Below, piece after piece: positions 8,532 to 19,066 of a DNA stretch of 64,000 nt; position 1 is the first letter of the stretch, and each line of letters opens with the position of its first letter. Made by a program: the position numbers and the translations under genes. The stretch is from assembly GCA_963989245.1 (NCBI GenBank), contig OZ022349.1:2136286-2200285 (forward strand). Reading direction: 5' to 3'. The DNA is from Nansenia antarctica. Taxonomy: Eukaryota; Chordata; Actinopteri; Argentiniformes; Microstomatidae. The notes under the pieces were generated by a model. That model saw nothing but the letters and a program-made list of their open reading frames with translations. It did not search any database and was not told the origin of the DNA.

Positions 8532-10640
8532 GAGTGACGGGGAGGGCAAGACGCAGTTAACACTCTCACACCCTCCTGGCTGTGTCTCTATTTATGGCGC
8601 CGGGAATATAAGCCCCGTAAGATCAATATTCATAACATCATAAATAAATACCCTCGCACACAGGCCTTTTCATCTGCAGGTCCTGTGTGCGTGTGTGTGT
8701 GAGGGGGGGGGTATTATCGTATTTATTTTGGCATAGGCAATAATGCACACAGTGAATCAGCAGTGTTAGGAGAGTAGAGTTAGGCAGACATCTCAATTTG
8801 GCCAAAATATGACTTATTATGGCAAACGCTTTGCTATTGATTGATTGAAAACTTTATTAGAAGATTTGCAGAAGTAGGTACATGAAAGTACATATTACAT
8901 ACATGGTCAACTAACAGGATAAAAACCCAAGAAAGCCACTGGCTTATTTCAATTGGGGTCCTTGATTCTCAATTCATCGTTACATGTAAGACAGACAAAA
9001 AAAACTAGTACTATCTACAAGATAATACAGACAAATAACTAGTACTATCTACAAGATAAACATACATCCAACATGGGAAGAACAATACAACAAAACATAA
9101 GGTATGTACAGCGGGTAGGACAGGTGGGGACATACACCACCTGTTGCAATTGCAATGCTACGAGGCTAATGCTATGACAGTTGCTGCACACACGGGTATG
9201 GTGACGGTGCTTTGATCCAACTCACTCAGGAGGCGACTGGGAAATGTAGCACAAGCAGTCGCGTGGCTCTTACACAACACACCGGGCAGATGGCTCACAC
9301 AGGGAGCTGCGTGTGTGTGTGCGTGTGTGTGTGTGCGCATGCACATGCGCAAGCATGACACAGAGCATTTGAAGATCAGGAGCCAGGCATAGCCAACTGT
9401 CAAGACAGAACAGTCACCTCACAATCACCTCAAAACAAAACAGATCATATAAGTCCCCCAAATATAAAAACATCCTATTTCCAAAGGCAGACAAGAGATA
9501 ATCAGGCGCCTAATATACGCAGCACATCAACACGGCGGCTCCTTCAAGGTCCAGATGAGGGATTAAGGATTATTTTAAGTAGCATTTATAAGATTAGCCA
9601 CGGTAGGAAACATAGCACTGTACGTGGCTGTGTCTAATAACAAGGTATATACGCTCAACAAAGACTCTATTTAACGGGGTGTCTGCATATCAACTGCTGT
9701 GAAACGGAGAACATTTGTCTTTCATTTGCTAGCGTGGAGAAGGCTGTAATTGGGCTGAGGTAATGGCTAGGCTGAGCTCCCTGGTCTCACAGTTAGCTAG
9801 CTAGCTAGCTAGCTAGGGGATGAAATCCTAGTGATTTAATTCGGCCATGGCCTGAGTGCAAATCTAATCAGAATTGATTGACACAGTCACCGTGCCATAT
9901 GTTGCCCAGGAGGACCCTGGGTGGTTACCACGCACGCACGTGCCGTCCCAGGGAAGAGAAACAACCGCCGTTTGAGAAAGACTGCAGCTAGTCAACTAAG
10001 TAGTAGTAGTAACTAAAGACTGCAGCTAGTTAACTAAGCGGTTGGTTAAATCATTTTTTCCACATCAGATACAAAACAGAAGCGACTCAAAATCTATCAA
10101 AGGTTTCTCGAAAAGTGTTATAAAAAGCATTTTTTTAACAAAAATCACTTCCTTCAACAGGGCCTCTAGACCAATGGTTTCCAACACAAACACAAAATAA
10201 AAAATAATCATCTCCAGAGAGGGGGGGGGGGGGGGTAGGGTACAGTATGAACTCACATCTCCACCCCCTGTGTGTGTGGAGGGGGGGTGTATGTAAGTAA
10301 AGTGTAATATTTCTATGTCCTGTAGCTCTGTTTTAAATTGTTTATAACATCTGAGGCCGTATTTCCCCTGTGGGTTTACCTGCCCAGGGACTGCTGATGT
10401 CATTCAGCTACCCAGCTAATTCAGGGAGACTCAATGACTGTCTCCATTGTCCCTTTTAAATAAACACATTTTAAAAAGTATGGGAACACACATCCATCGC
10501 TCGGACGGCAACCTTTATCTACATGTTCCAGTACTCACTGTACTCACTCTGGGAGACATTAGTGAATTATTTATCTCCAAAGTCCTCGGGGGACGTGAGG
10601 ACGTCGTCCCCCCAGGGCTTTCAAAGTGCCTCAGGGTACA
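8532..10640. other. fmn2 intron stretch with possible conserved blocks
   Basis: No exon recognised. About 8840-9110 resembles a dispersed retroposon fragment (TTGAAAACTTTATTAG start), but it has no second copy here. 9310-9350 is a (TG)n. 9480-9800 is complex, non-repetitive sequence with several homeodomain- and GATA-like words; it is a candidate non-coding regulatory block, unproven. A (TAGC)n lies at 9794-9815 and a G-run at 10221-10234. Confidence 0.3.
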
Positions 10641-10809
10641 GTAATGTGTGTAACCCAACTGAGTGGTAAAGACCAGAAGGGGGGGTAGGGGGGCGGGTAT
10701 ACAGTACAGTATATAGGGAACTCACATCTCCAGAAGGGGGGGGGGGATAGAGTACAGTATGAACTCAGAAGGGGGGGTTATAGGCTACAGCACAGTATGG
10801 TGAACTCAC

Positions 10810-10827
10810 GTCAAATTTGGCTGTGAT
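10810..10827 (-). other. fmn2: Micro-exon-like duplicate of fmn2 exon 2 end (distal)
   Basis: Minus strand: acceptor-like CCCCCACCTCCCAG, then ATCACAGCCAAATTTGAC (ITAKFD), then donor GTGAGTTCACC. The true exon 2 ends ATCACCGCCAAGTTCGAT (also ITAKFD). All four differences are synonymous. The 18 nt are phase 0 in and out, so inclusion would add ITAKFD between exons 2 and 3. Whether it is spliced in cannot be seen from DNA. Confidence 0.4.
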
Positions 10828-10920
10828 CTGGGAGGTGGGGGGGTAGGAGGTATATAGTAGTACAGTATGGTGGACTCACATCTCCAGTAAGGGGGGGGTT
10901 GGGGGTGTATAGTAAGGTAT

Positions 10921-11582
10921 TAGGGCTGGGCAAACGATCAACATTTCTTTTTCGATAATCGCAAGAATTAACGATCAATTATCGATAAGCTTTTTTTTCA
11001 TAAAAAAAAATAAAATAAAGATTATTTTTTTTGCTAAAACGTTTTTTTTTTCCTTGGGGAAAAAACTTTATTTGTGTTGCTATTGCACACAATTCACATT
11101 CACAATTCACATTCACATTCAAACTAGACACTACAGTCAGATAACAATCCTCTTAAACAAGGCAGTGAGTAGCTTAAATTGTTTAACTTAAAAACACATT
11201 TTACGTTATAAATAAAAATATAGAAAATAAGTAACTCACCATAGGAGCAGTAAAAAAAGTTACTCACAAATAGGAGGATGACTGAAAACGTTAGTGTCCT
11301 TAAGAGCGTCCAGCTTAACTTAAATTTAAACTCCAGCGAGAGACTGTAGGCGGCAGGCCTACTGGTTCTTGTTCAGAAAGATGATCATGTTAACATGTTC
11401 AGGGGTGAGAGACGAACGCAATCTGGTGACACGTGGACAAACAAATTTCCATTATTATTATTTAAAAAAATAAAAAATAAAAATTTATAATATTCTTAAC
11501 GATTATCGAGCAAAATATTTTGTGATCGATCAAGATCCTTATCGATCAATTATCGATCGTCGATCATTGATGCCCACCCCTA
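10921..11582. mobile_element. Non-autonomous hAT element with 8-bp TSD
   Basis: Ends TAGGGCTGGGCA and TGCCCACCCCTA, with ATCGATAA/TTATCGAT palindromic sub-terminal repeats and an AT-rich interior. It is 662 bp long. Perfect 8-bp target duplications TAAGGTAT lie at 10913-10920 and 11583-11590. It shares termini with the foldback MITE at 48834-49024. It lies between the two micro-exon-like copies of fmn2, so the splice-junction duplication predates this insertion. Confidence 0.9.
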
Positions 11583-11600
11583 TAAGGTATGGGAACTCAC

Positions 11601-11618
11601 ATCGAACTTGGCAGTGAT
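11601..11618 (-). other. fmn2: Micro-exon-like duplicate of fmn2 exon 2 end (proximal)
   Basis: Minus strand: acceptor-like CCCCCCACCTCCCAG, then ATCACTGCCAAGTTCGAT (ITAKFD), then donor GTGAGTTCCC. It differs from the true exon end by one synonymous base (ACC to ACT). In the true exon the CAG before ATC is a glutamine codon; here the upstream sequence is a pyrimidine tract that turns the same CAG into an acceptor. Phase 0 in and out. Confidence 0.42.
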
Positions 11619-11759
11619 CTGGGAGGTGGGGGGGTAGGGCAGGGTGTATACAGTACAGTAGGGGGGGTAGGGGAGTATATAGTAGTACAGTATGGTGAAC
11701 TCACATCTCCAGTAAGGGGGGGGTTGGGGGTATATAGTAGTACAGTATGGTGAACTCAC

Positions 11760-11929
11760 ATCGAACTTGGCGGTGATCTGCGCGGCGCTGCCCCCGTAGG
11801 CCTGTCTGAAGCAGTCGCTGAAGGGAAGCAGCAGCCCCATGGCCAGGATCCTGGAGCACAGCCGCTCCGCCTCCTCCGGACGGCCCTCCTCCTGCTGCTG
11901 CTGGAACAGCTTCTCCAGCAGGGTGCGCC
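11760..11929 (-). CDS. fmn2: Formin-2 coding exon 2 (170 nt)
   Basis: Minus-strand exon after acceptor GTGGCTCTAG, with donor GAT|GTGAGT. With one base from exon 1 it encodes GRTLLEKLFQQQQEEGRPEE, then AERLCSRILAMGLLLPFSDC and FRQAYGGSAAQITAKFD, 57 codons, ending phase 0. Human FMN2 has GRTLLEKLFQQQ…CSRIIAMGLLLPFSDCF…SFD at this place, so homology is unambiguous. The region is N-terminal to the FH1 domain; its exact role is not known to me. Both splice sites are surrounded by duplicated fragments of themselves (10641-11759 and 12066-12195). Confidence 0.95.
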
Positions 11930-11966
11930 CTAGAGCCACGCAGGGGGGAGAGAGACACAACGTTAG

Positions 11967-11972
11967 CAGGGG

Positions 11973-12062
<90 letters not shown>
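11967..12062. repeat. (GA)n microsatellite
   Basis: Nearly pure GA dinucleotides about 90 bp long in the intron, 40 bp 5' of exon 2 on the minus strand, where it forms a long CT tract ahead of the acceptor. Confidence 0.95.
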
Positions 12063-12063
<1 letters not shown>

Positions 12064-12065
12064 AA

Positions 12066-12195
12066 CGTTACTGGAACAGCCTAGAGCCACACAGATCAGG
12101 GGGAGAGAGAGAGAGAGAGAGAGACAGACAGAGACAGAGACAGAGACAGAGAGAGACACAATGTTACTGGAACAGCCTAGAGCCACGCAGGGGAG
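12066..12195 (-). repeat. Two partial duplicates of the fmn2 exon 2 acceptor region
   Basis: The plus-strand words GTTACTGGAACAGCCTAGAG (12067-12086 and 12163-12182) carry CTGGAACAGC from inside exon 2 joined directly to CTAGAGCCACRCAG, the acceptor-flanking intron. About 19 exon bases are missing between them. They therefore look like deletion-bearing copies of the exon 2 start plus acceptor, separated by GA repeats. Confidence 0.7.
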
Positions 12196-12255
12196 AGAGA
12201 GAGAGGCAGAGAGAGAGAGAGGGAGAGAGAGACAGAGAGACAGAGAGAGAGAGAC

Positions 12256-12316
<61 letters not shown>

Positions 12317-12326
12317 CAGAGAGAGA

Positions 12327-12394
<68 letters not shown>

Positions 12395-12425
12395 GAGAGA
12401 CAGAGAGAGAGACAGACAGAGAGAC
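12196..12425. repeat. GA/GACA-rich low-complexity tract
   Basis: Purine-rich tract of GAGAGA and GAGACAGA words, continuing the (GA)n next to exon 2. Minus-strand CT-rich. No coding content. Confidence 0.9.
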
Positions 12426-13251
12426 AGCGTCTGAGTTACTCTAGGTCTCTATGGCATTATACCGCAGCAGAGTGCATCCCGGAGTCAGACAGGGAGAGGA
12501 GAAGGCATTAGTAATGTAATATGTATTAATACGGCGTGGACGTCCCTAGTTTGACTGGGGAAACTTCACACTACTTGAGCATGTAATTCAATTCAATTCA
12601 ACTTTATTCACCATGTGCAGTGCACTAGGAACATGACTTGGTATTCTACCATGCTGAACAAGCTACAGTACATACAACAACAAGACGACAATACAACAAT
12701 ACTCAAGACAATATATACAGTACCAATATGACTGAATAAATATACTGTACAACTTAGTTCAAAGAAATGTAGAGTGCAAGGTGCAATGATCAGGAGTTAT
12801 TGAGGAGGGCTGTGGCTTTGGGAAAGAAACTGTTCAAGTGTTGTTTTTGACCTGGTGACCCTGTACCGCTGTCCAGAAGGGAGTCATTCAAACAAGCTGT
12901 GAGCTGGATGTGAGGGGTCAGACAAAATCTTGCGTACTTGTCTGAATCCAATTAGCTAGTTCCCAACTCCTCTGACTAGCTACTACTGCAGTATAATGAA
13001 CTGGCATACGACTAAAGATCTGGTTTTATGGGCGTGCCAAACATCTTACTAAAGGAGAACACACAGAACGCAAAACACACAGAATCCTAAATGCGTGAGG
13101 CTTAAAGGTGAGTTCAGTCCCAAGCAGCATTGTCGGAGGTGAAAATTGCAGGAGCGAAAAATAGCAAAGCAGAAAAGCTGACAACCGGTCCAAAAGCAGT
13201 CTATTTTGGTATCTGTCTACATCATGTGTTCCTTGGTGAGTGTGTGTGTTT

Positions 13252-13293
<42 letters not shown>

Positions 13294-14097
13294 CTCGATG
13301 TGCGTGTGTGTAGTGAGAGACTCTAGGGCTTTGGGTATTGAATCCAGGGTGTATTTCCGCCCGTATCTCAACACCAGGCATGAGTCATCCCCAGGCTGCT
13401 CCTCCCACGGGCGGCAGCCTGACAGATGGGTCCAGGAGCCTGGAGGTGTCGCTGCGTTTGGGCCTACAGCAGCATGATGATGAGGAGAGCTAGCAGAGCT
13501 TGTGAACGCTCTGGTTTACCTTAGATCATAGTAATGTCAACACAGGGGAGCAGCATCAAGGAGGGTGACACCAAGAGGCTGAACAAGTTAGGACGTTAGG
13601 AAAGCAGGGACGGTTGCATAAAGATAGAGCCAGTGTTGGACTTAGATCTCACTTTAAGTCAGTCTTGCAATAGACTCTAAAATGTTCCTGTTGCATAAAG
13701 CTCACCTATGAGTGACTAAAGTAAGACGGACTTAGATAGCCTGTCACGCAATGCATTCTAGGTAAAATAAGACACTTGAAAAAAAACATGGCGGCCGAAA
13801 CAGCTACACCTATGAATATGGTGCAATGAATATGAATGTAAAAAGTCAGTATATGTGTAGGAATATGAATATGATATGTACAGTAAAGATATGTACAGGA
13901 CAAGGGCGAAGATATGTACAGTTAAGATATTACATATATTTTTTTTTATAATACATGAGGTCATATTTTGACAATAGGACTGCAATAAGACTAATAATAG
14001 CGATAAGACTGTACAACTCCTCCTTTGGGCTGGCTAGATGAGGGGGTGATGGGAGTCAGGCTGGGGGATGGTAGATCATACTGGACTGTTCTTACTG
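12426..14097. other. fmn2 intron 1 stretch, no gene seen
   Basis: Contains (AATTC)n at 12586-12602 followed by a probable retroposon fragment to about 12940 (CAACTTTATTCACCATGTGC start), and a (TG)n at 13256-13290. No splice-bounded exon was found in the remainder. Confidence 0.35.
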
Positions 14098-14345
14098 TCT
14101 ATAATAATTACTTTATTTCTATAGCGCTTTTCCTGCAAACGTTGCAGCTCAAAGTGCTCCAATCATTATATAATCATAATTTGATTGAGTAATTTAAAGG
14201 CAATGTTAAAAAGATGGGTTTTTAGTCTTGACTTGAACATATGTGCTGAGGTTGCATCCCTAATGTAAACTGGCAGTGAGACACAATCTGGAGCATAAAA
14301 TGAGAATGCAGCCTCACCAAATCTCTTCTTTTGTACATGTGGTAC
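14098..14345 (-). repeat. Dispersed repeat family A, inverted copy
   Basis: Reverse complement of the element at 1-170: AATAATTACTTTATTTCTATAGCGCTTTTCC split across the tail and GCGCTTTTCCTGCAAACG, then AAGATGGGTTTTTAGTCTTG. It extends about 75 bp further than the copy at position 1, through AATGAGAATGCAGCCTCACC, also present near 47155. Confidence 0.75.
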
Positions 14346-14361
14346 ACAGAGAAAACCAGCT

Positions 14362-14835
14362 TCAGAAGACCTGAGAGCTCTATTGGGCTGATATGCTAGC
14401 AGAAGACCTGAGAGCTCTATTGGGCTGATATGCTAGCAGAAGACCTGAGAGCTCTATTGGGCTGATATGCTAGCAGAAGACCTGAGAGCTCTATTGGGCT
14501 GATATGCTAGCAAAAGACCTGAGAGCTCTATTGGGCTGATATGCTAGCAGAAGACCTGAGAGCTCTATCCGGTTGTTAAGTCTGACGTCAAACGTGACGT
14601 TATGCAATTTCCGGGTCCAAACCAGAAATTCTCCGCACCAGAATACCAGTGTACAACAGCGGTAGAATGACAGTTCAATCGTTTTTTAGACTCTGATCTA
14701 TTTATACAACAAGGGACAGCAGAAGACCTGAGAGCTCTATTGGGCTGATATGCTAGCAGAAGACCTGAAAGCTCTATTGGGCTGATATGCTAGCAGAAGA
14801 CCTGAGAGCTCTATTGGGCTGATATGCTAGCATAT
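14362..14835. repeat. 37-bp minisatellite interrupted by a transposon fragment
   Basis: Units start AGAAGACCTGAGAGCTCTAT and continue TGGGCTGATATGCTAGC. About five and a half units lie before and three after a foreign insert at 14563-14718. Units are almost identical, indicating recent amplification. Confidence 0.9.
14563..14718. mobile_element. Transposon fragment (TTGTTAAGTCTGACGTCA end)
   Basis: Begins CCGGTTGTTAAGTCTGACGT and continues through CAGAAATTCTCCGCACCAG and TAGAATGACAGTTCAATCG. A fuller copy with both inverted ends lies at 59702-60004. Only the left half is present here. Confidence 0.75.
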
Positions 14836-16429
14836 ACAGTAGGCTAATGTTCATATGTGACAACAGCCGGTGGAACAAGTTTCATTTTATTCTGAAAAAT
14901 GGAAAAGAAATGTCATTAATTGTTTTTCATTTTTCCTGAATAAAAGTTTGGTCGCTTTGGCGACTTGTTCCCACTTCTCACCAGCTGCTGTCACATGTCT
15001 GTTTTAAACAACTCTATTACTCAACTGTCACTTTATTTTGTCATCGTTGGTGTGAGCTGCTGTTAACGCCTTCATTTCCTCTCACGTTGATTAACGAAGG
15101 CTTCAGGTATTCTGACATCCATCGTATATCACTATCTACAACGTCAGGGGGAATTTCTGTCGTCTAAAAGTGCGTACTAACTAAGAAGTGGCCTCGTTCC
15201 CTGTACGGTCGACACATTCCAAAACAGGCCAACGAATCACGCGTCAGAACACACCCCGCGGCTAGCTACTGGCCTGCATTTCAACATTTCAACACTCCAC
15301 ACGTCAGTCCAGTTCACAGGGTTAGTGAAAGTGAAATCGATGTAGCTCTAAGTGAACCCCCCACCCCCAAACCCGATGGTCTGTCTCCCTCCCTGCAGTT
15401 GCGCTAGAAGAACCGACGGACCTAATTCAATTAAGGTCGCTCCATTTAACTTCATTAGTCGATATCAGGATAACGGAGGGCTCGGTGATGCGTGCGGCCC
15501 AAACTTCAGCGCTAGCTTTCCACGTCCCCGGCGTTACGAGGTCACTGGTTCATTTGGTTCCAAATTCACTTCCCTCAGGGGGTGGGGGGACACTGAAGTG
15601 AGATTCATGACTCGATAAAGGGAACATAGAAAAACAATAACAACAACGACATTCCAGTTCATCCCCGTCCCTGGATAACCTAAATGGAAAAACAAAGAGT
15701 TGACCCAAAACACTAATGTCCCAGACAGAAGTTTAGAAGTTAGTTTAGGGCAGACACTAGACAGAGTAAACCTCCGCAACCTCTGACGCAGACAACAGAC
15801 CAGAGTCCCTGCATCACTGACACAGTAACAGACCAGGGTCTCTCTCTGCCTCCACACTGACACAGTAACAGACCAGGTCTGTGATTCACAGCAGGGTATT
15901 TGGTCATCGAGTGAGTATGTGTGTTAATCAGGGGAGGCTGGTGAAGGTAGAAACCGGAGGACGGGCTCATGTAATGCATCGAATAGAACCAAGAACCTCA
16001 CAATCAGCTGGTCCTCCGATTCCTGCCTCCCCTAGCTTTTTCTTTTTTTTCAGCTGAATATCACAACTTTCTCTCACAACACCAAAACAGAATATTGTAT
16101 ATACTTCGGGATGGATAAACTCTCGGTAGAGATTAACAAGAACTAGAAAAGGTCCAAACATGCTGAGGTTGTTTTCTGTCGTCTAAATGACAGGGGAGGG
16201 AGATGGACAACATGAAACGGATACGCTGACTTTGATCCACTATGACAGGAAAATGTGACACCTTGTGCATCGGTTCTACAGACTTTCCACCGATTATCAA
16301 CAATTTTCAATTCAACAGAAACTACGACGTTGAAAACAGAATGCAGCTCTAGGCCTGATATCGGTTTATCCACTGAGTACTGTTGATAAACGGCTTTCCT
16401 ACAAACAGCTAGCTTGCAACACTCGCTAA

Positions 16430-16432
<3 letters not shown>
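14836..16432. other. fmn2 intron 1 stretch, candidate regulatory block
   Basis: No exon or multicopy repeat recognised. 15330-15570 is complex sequence with CCTAATTCAATTAAGG (TAATT homeodomain-like sites) and GATATC/GATAAC words, and looks less eroded than its surroundings. This is only a hint of a conserved non-coding element. Confidence 0.25.
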
Positions 16433-16469
<37 letters not shown>

Positions 16470-16879
16470 GCCCTGGACATCACTTCATTGTGTTCAAGAG
16501 CCTAATTTCTTTTGTTGTGATTCCCTGTCTGAGGGCACCACACACACACTCAAGTGCACACACACACACTCACTCAAGTGCACACACACACACACACACA
16601 CAGCTAATCAGCAGGTTTCCATGGCACCAGCTGTGTTGGTGTGTGTTGAAAAAATATCTGAAAATACGAGGATGTATGGATATCCAGCAGCTGATGAGAA
16701 ACAGAAATATGAATGTTCTTCTATCGATTTACTGACAGAAACGACCTTCTAAAATATTTACATTCTCCAGCCTCCAGTTGACGGGGGTGTAACGTGATGT
16801 CTAATCAATATAAAAGATAGCCTAGAGCTCCACTGAGCCTGCTCAGACTGAGCCATCTGGCAGTGAGAGGGAGAGACCT

Positions 16880-16935
16880 TGCATACATATGAGAGAGAGA
16901 GAGAGACAGAGAGAGAGACAGAGAGAGAGACAGAG

Positions 16936-17000
<65 letters not shown>

Positions 17001-17339
17001 GACAGACAGACAGAGACAGAGAGACAGACAGACAGAGAGAGACAGAGAGAGACAGAGAGAGACACAGAGAGACACAGAGAGACACAGAGAGACAGAGAGA
17101 GACAGAGAGAGACAGAGAGAGACAGAGAGAGACAGAGAGAGACAGAGAGAGACACAGAGAGACACAGAGAGACACAGAGAGACAGAGAGAGACAGAGAGA
17201 GACAGAGAGAGACAGAGAGAGACAGACAGAGACAGACAGAGACAGACAGAGACAGACAGAGAGAGACAGAGAGAGACAGAGAGAGACAGAGAGAGACACA
17301 GAGAGAGACAGACAGAGAGAGAGAGAGAGCGAGAGACAA

Positions 17340-17415
<76 letters not shown>
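16880..17415. repeat. ~535-bp GAGA/GACA polypurine tract
   Basis: Long tract of GAGAGACA, GACAGACA and finally pure (GA)n, with local higher-order units such as GAGAGACACAGAGAGACACA. Open frames of up to 223 codons on both strands result from the repeat. Preceded by a (TG)n at 16433-16466 and (CA)n at 16537-16605. Confidence 0.93.
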
Positions 17416-17418
<3 letters not shown>

Positions 17419-17639
17419 TGTGTGTGTGTGTGTCTTGGGGTGTGCTATGATGCTGCTAACCTACAACAAGGAGACAAAGGAGTGCTATACATCATCTTCA
17501 CACCATACCTTCTGTTTCATCGCCTCTGCACTAGCGTCTAACCATGCACTTGCTATTTGACCATCTGTGTTCGCTGAGCTCCGATAGTGGCACTGCTGCT
17601 CAATGTAAATGCTTCTAAATGAGGAGTTAATAATAATTA

Positions 17640-18510
17640 ATAATTAATTGTATTTATATAGTGCTTTTCCAGGGCTCAAAGAAGCTGACAATATGGAAAA
17701 AACAGAAAACACAGAAAGCAACAGATAACATGAGCACATAGAACACAGAGTTAACAACAGGCACAGGGAACAATTAACACAGCAGTGTCCAGGGGGAGGG
17801 AGGGGGGTGGTACGGTTAGGGGGGATGGTTAGGGGTAGAGGAGGTTGTATGCATGTCCAGGGGGGGAGGGGGGGTGGCAGGGTTAGGGGGGATGGTTAGG
17901 GGTAGAGGAGGTTGTATGCATGTCCAGGGGGGGGGAGGGGGGTGGCAGGGTTAGAGGAGATGGTTAGGGGTAGGGGAGGTTGTATGCATATCCAGGGGGC
18001 GGGGGTGGGGGGGGGGTGGCAGGGTTAGGGGGGATGGTTAGGGGTAGAGGAGGTTGTATGCATGTCCAGGGGGGGAGGGGGGTGGCAGGGTTAGGGGAGA
18101 TGGTTAGGGGTAGGGGAGGTTGTATGCATATCCGGGGGGGGGGGGGGGGTGGCAGGGTTAGAGGAGATGGTTAGGGGTAGGGGAGGTTATATGCATGTCC
18201 AGGGGGGGGGAGGGGGGTGGCAGGGTTAGAGGAGATGGTTAGGGGTAGGGGAGGTTGTATGCATATCCAGGGGGCGGGGGGGGGGGGGGGGGGGTGGCAG
18301 GGTTAGGGGAGATGGTTAGGGGTAGGTTAGGGGTAGGGGAGGTTGTATGCGTGGGAGAACAGGTAGGTTTTGAGGTGGGATTTAAAAGTGTAGAGTGAGG
18401 GTGAGTCTCTGAGTGGTTGAGGGAGAGAGTTCCAGAGGCGGGGTGCAGCTCGTGAAAAAGCACGGACTCCAAAGTGTTCTGAGCTCCGATAGTGGCCCCG
18501 CTGCTCAATG
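17640..18510. repeat. Dispersed repeat containing a G-rich VNTR
   Basis: 17790-18350 holds about eight units of 65-75 bp: GGGTTAGGGGGGATGGTTAG, then GGTAGAGGAGGTTGTATGCA, then CAGGGGGG runs. Flanks (TATTTATATAGTGCTTTTCC at left; AACAGGTAGGTTTTGAGGTG and GAGAGTTCCAGAGGCGGGG at right) read like a common teleost retroposon end, so the VNTR grew inside a dispersed element. Multiple G-runs on the plus strand could form G-quadruplexes. Confidence 0.75.
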
Positions 18511-18663
18511 TAAATGCTTCTAAATGAGGAGTTGCCCCAGAAGGGTTTGTAATTGTTCTTATATCCTAAATGACCATGATGAATTAGTATCGCCCGATAA
18601 TATCTGTCCTATGCAGTGTAGAGAGGGGACTGAGGGGTATGGAAACAGCCATGAACACTCATT

Positions 18664-18834
18664 CAGGATGCAACCTCAGCACATAATGTTCAAGTCAAGA
18701 CTAAAAACACATATTTTTAATATTGCCTTTAAATGACAAAATCATTAAATTAAGATTATATAATGATTAAAGCACTTTGAGCTGCAACGTTTGCAGGAAA
18801 AGCGCTATACAAATAAAGTTATTATTATTATTAA
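18664..18834 (+). repeat. Dispersed repeat family A, copy
   Basis: From GGATGCAACCTCAGCACATA to GCGCTATACAAATAAAG and an (ATT)n tail; same as 1-170. Confidence 0.78.
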
Positions 18835-18845
18835 CTAAGAAATTA

Positions 18846-19066
18846 TACTGCACTTATATAGCGCCTTTATCCAAAGCGCTTCACAACGGCCTCTCATTCA
18901 CCCATTCACACACACATGATAGCACGCTACCATGCAAGGCGCCGGCCCGCTCACTGGGAGCAATTTGGGGTTTGTCTTGCCCGAGGAGCCGGGGCTCGAA
19001 CCACCGATCTGCCAACCTTGCGATCATTAGACGGCAGCTCCACCTCCTGCGCCACAGCCATCAATA
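18846..19066 (-). mobile_element. SINE family B (GCGC subtype)
   Basis: Tail CACTTATATAGCGCCTTTATCC is split as CTTATATAGCGCCTTTATCC. The body has CAATTTGGGGTTTGTCTTGC. The head ends GGCAGCTCCACCTCCTGCGC. The head has the GCGC form of the A box (minus strand GGCGCAGGAGG), and no satellite is attached. Confidence 0.85.

Larger units (their letters stand above)
10641..11759. repeat. Degenerate tandem array of the fmn2 exon 2 donor region
   Basis: Repeats of GTACAGTATGGTGAACTCAC, followed either by ATCTCCAGTAAGGGG or by an exon-like ATCGAACTTGGCGGTGATCT. GAACTCAC (minus strand GTGAGTTC) recurs at about 10722, 10803, 10875, 11593, 11699 and 11753; a weaker form lies at 10249. The last is the true exon 2 donor. 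A hAT element (10921-11582) interrupts the array. The array therefore multiplied a functional splice donor and, in two units, the last 18 coding bases. Confidence 0.8.

Noticed and set aside
16758..17560. Frames of 110-223 codons on both strands
   Set aside because: Produced by GAGA/GACA repeats (SLSLSV, ERERET). No start, splice or homology support.
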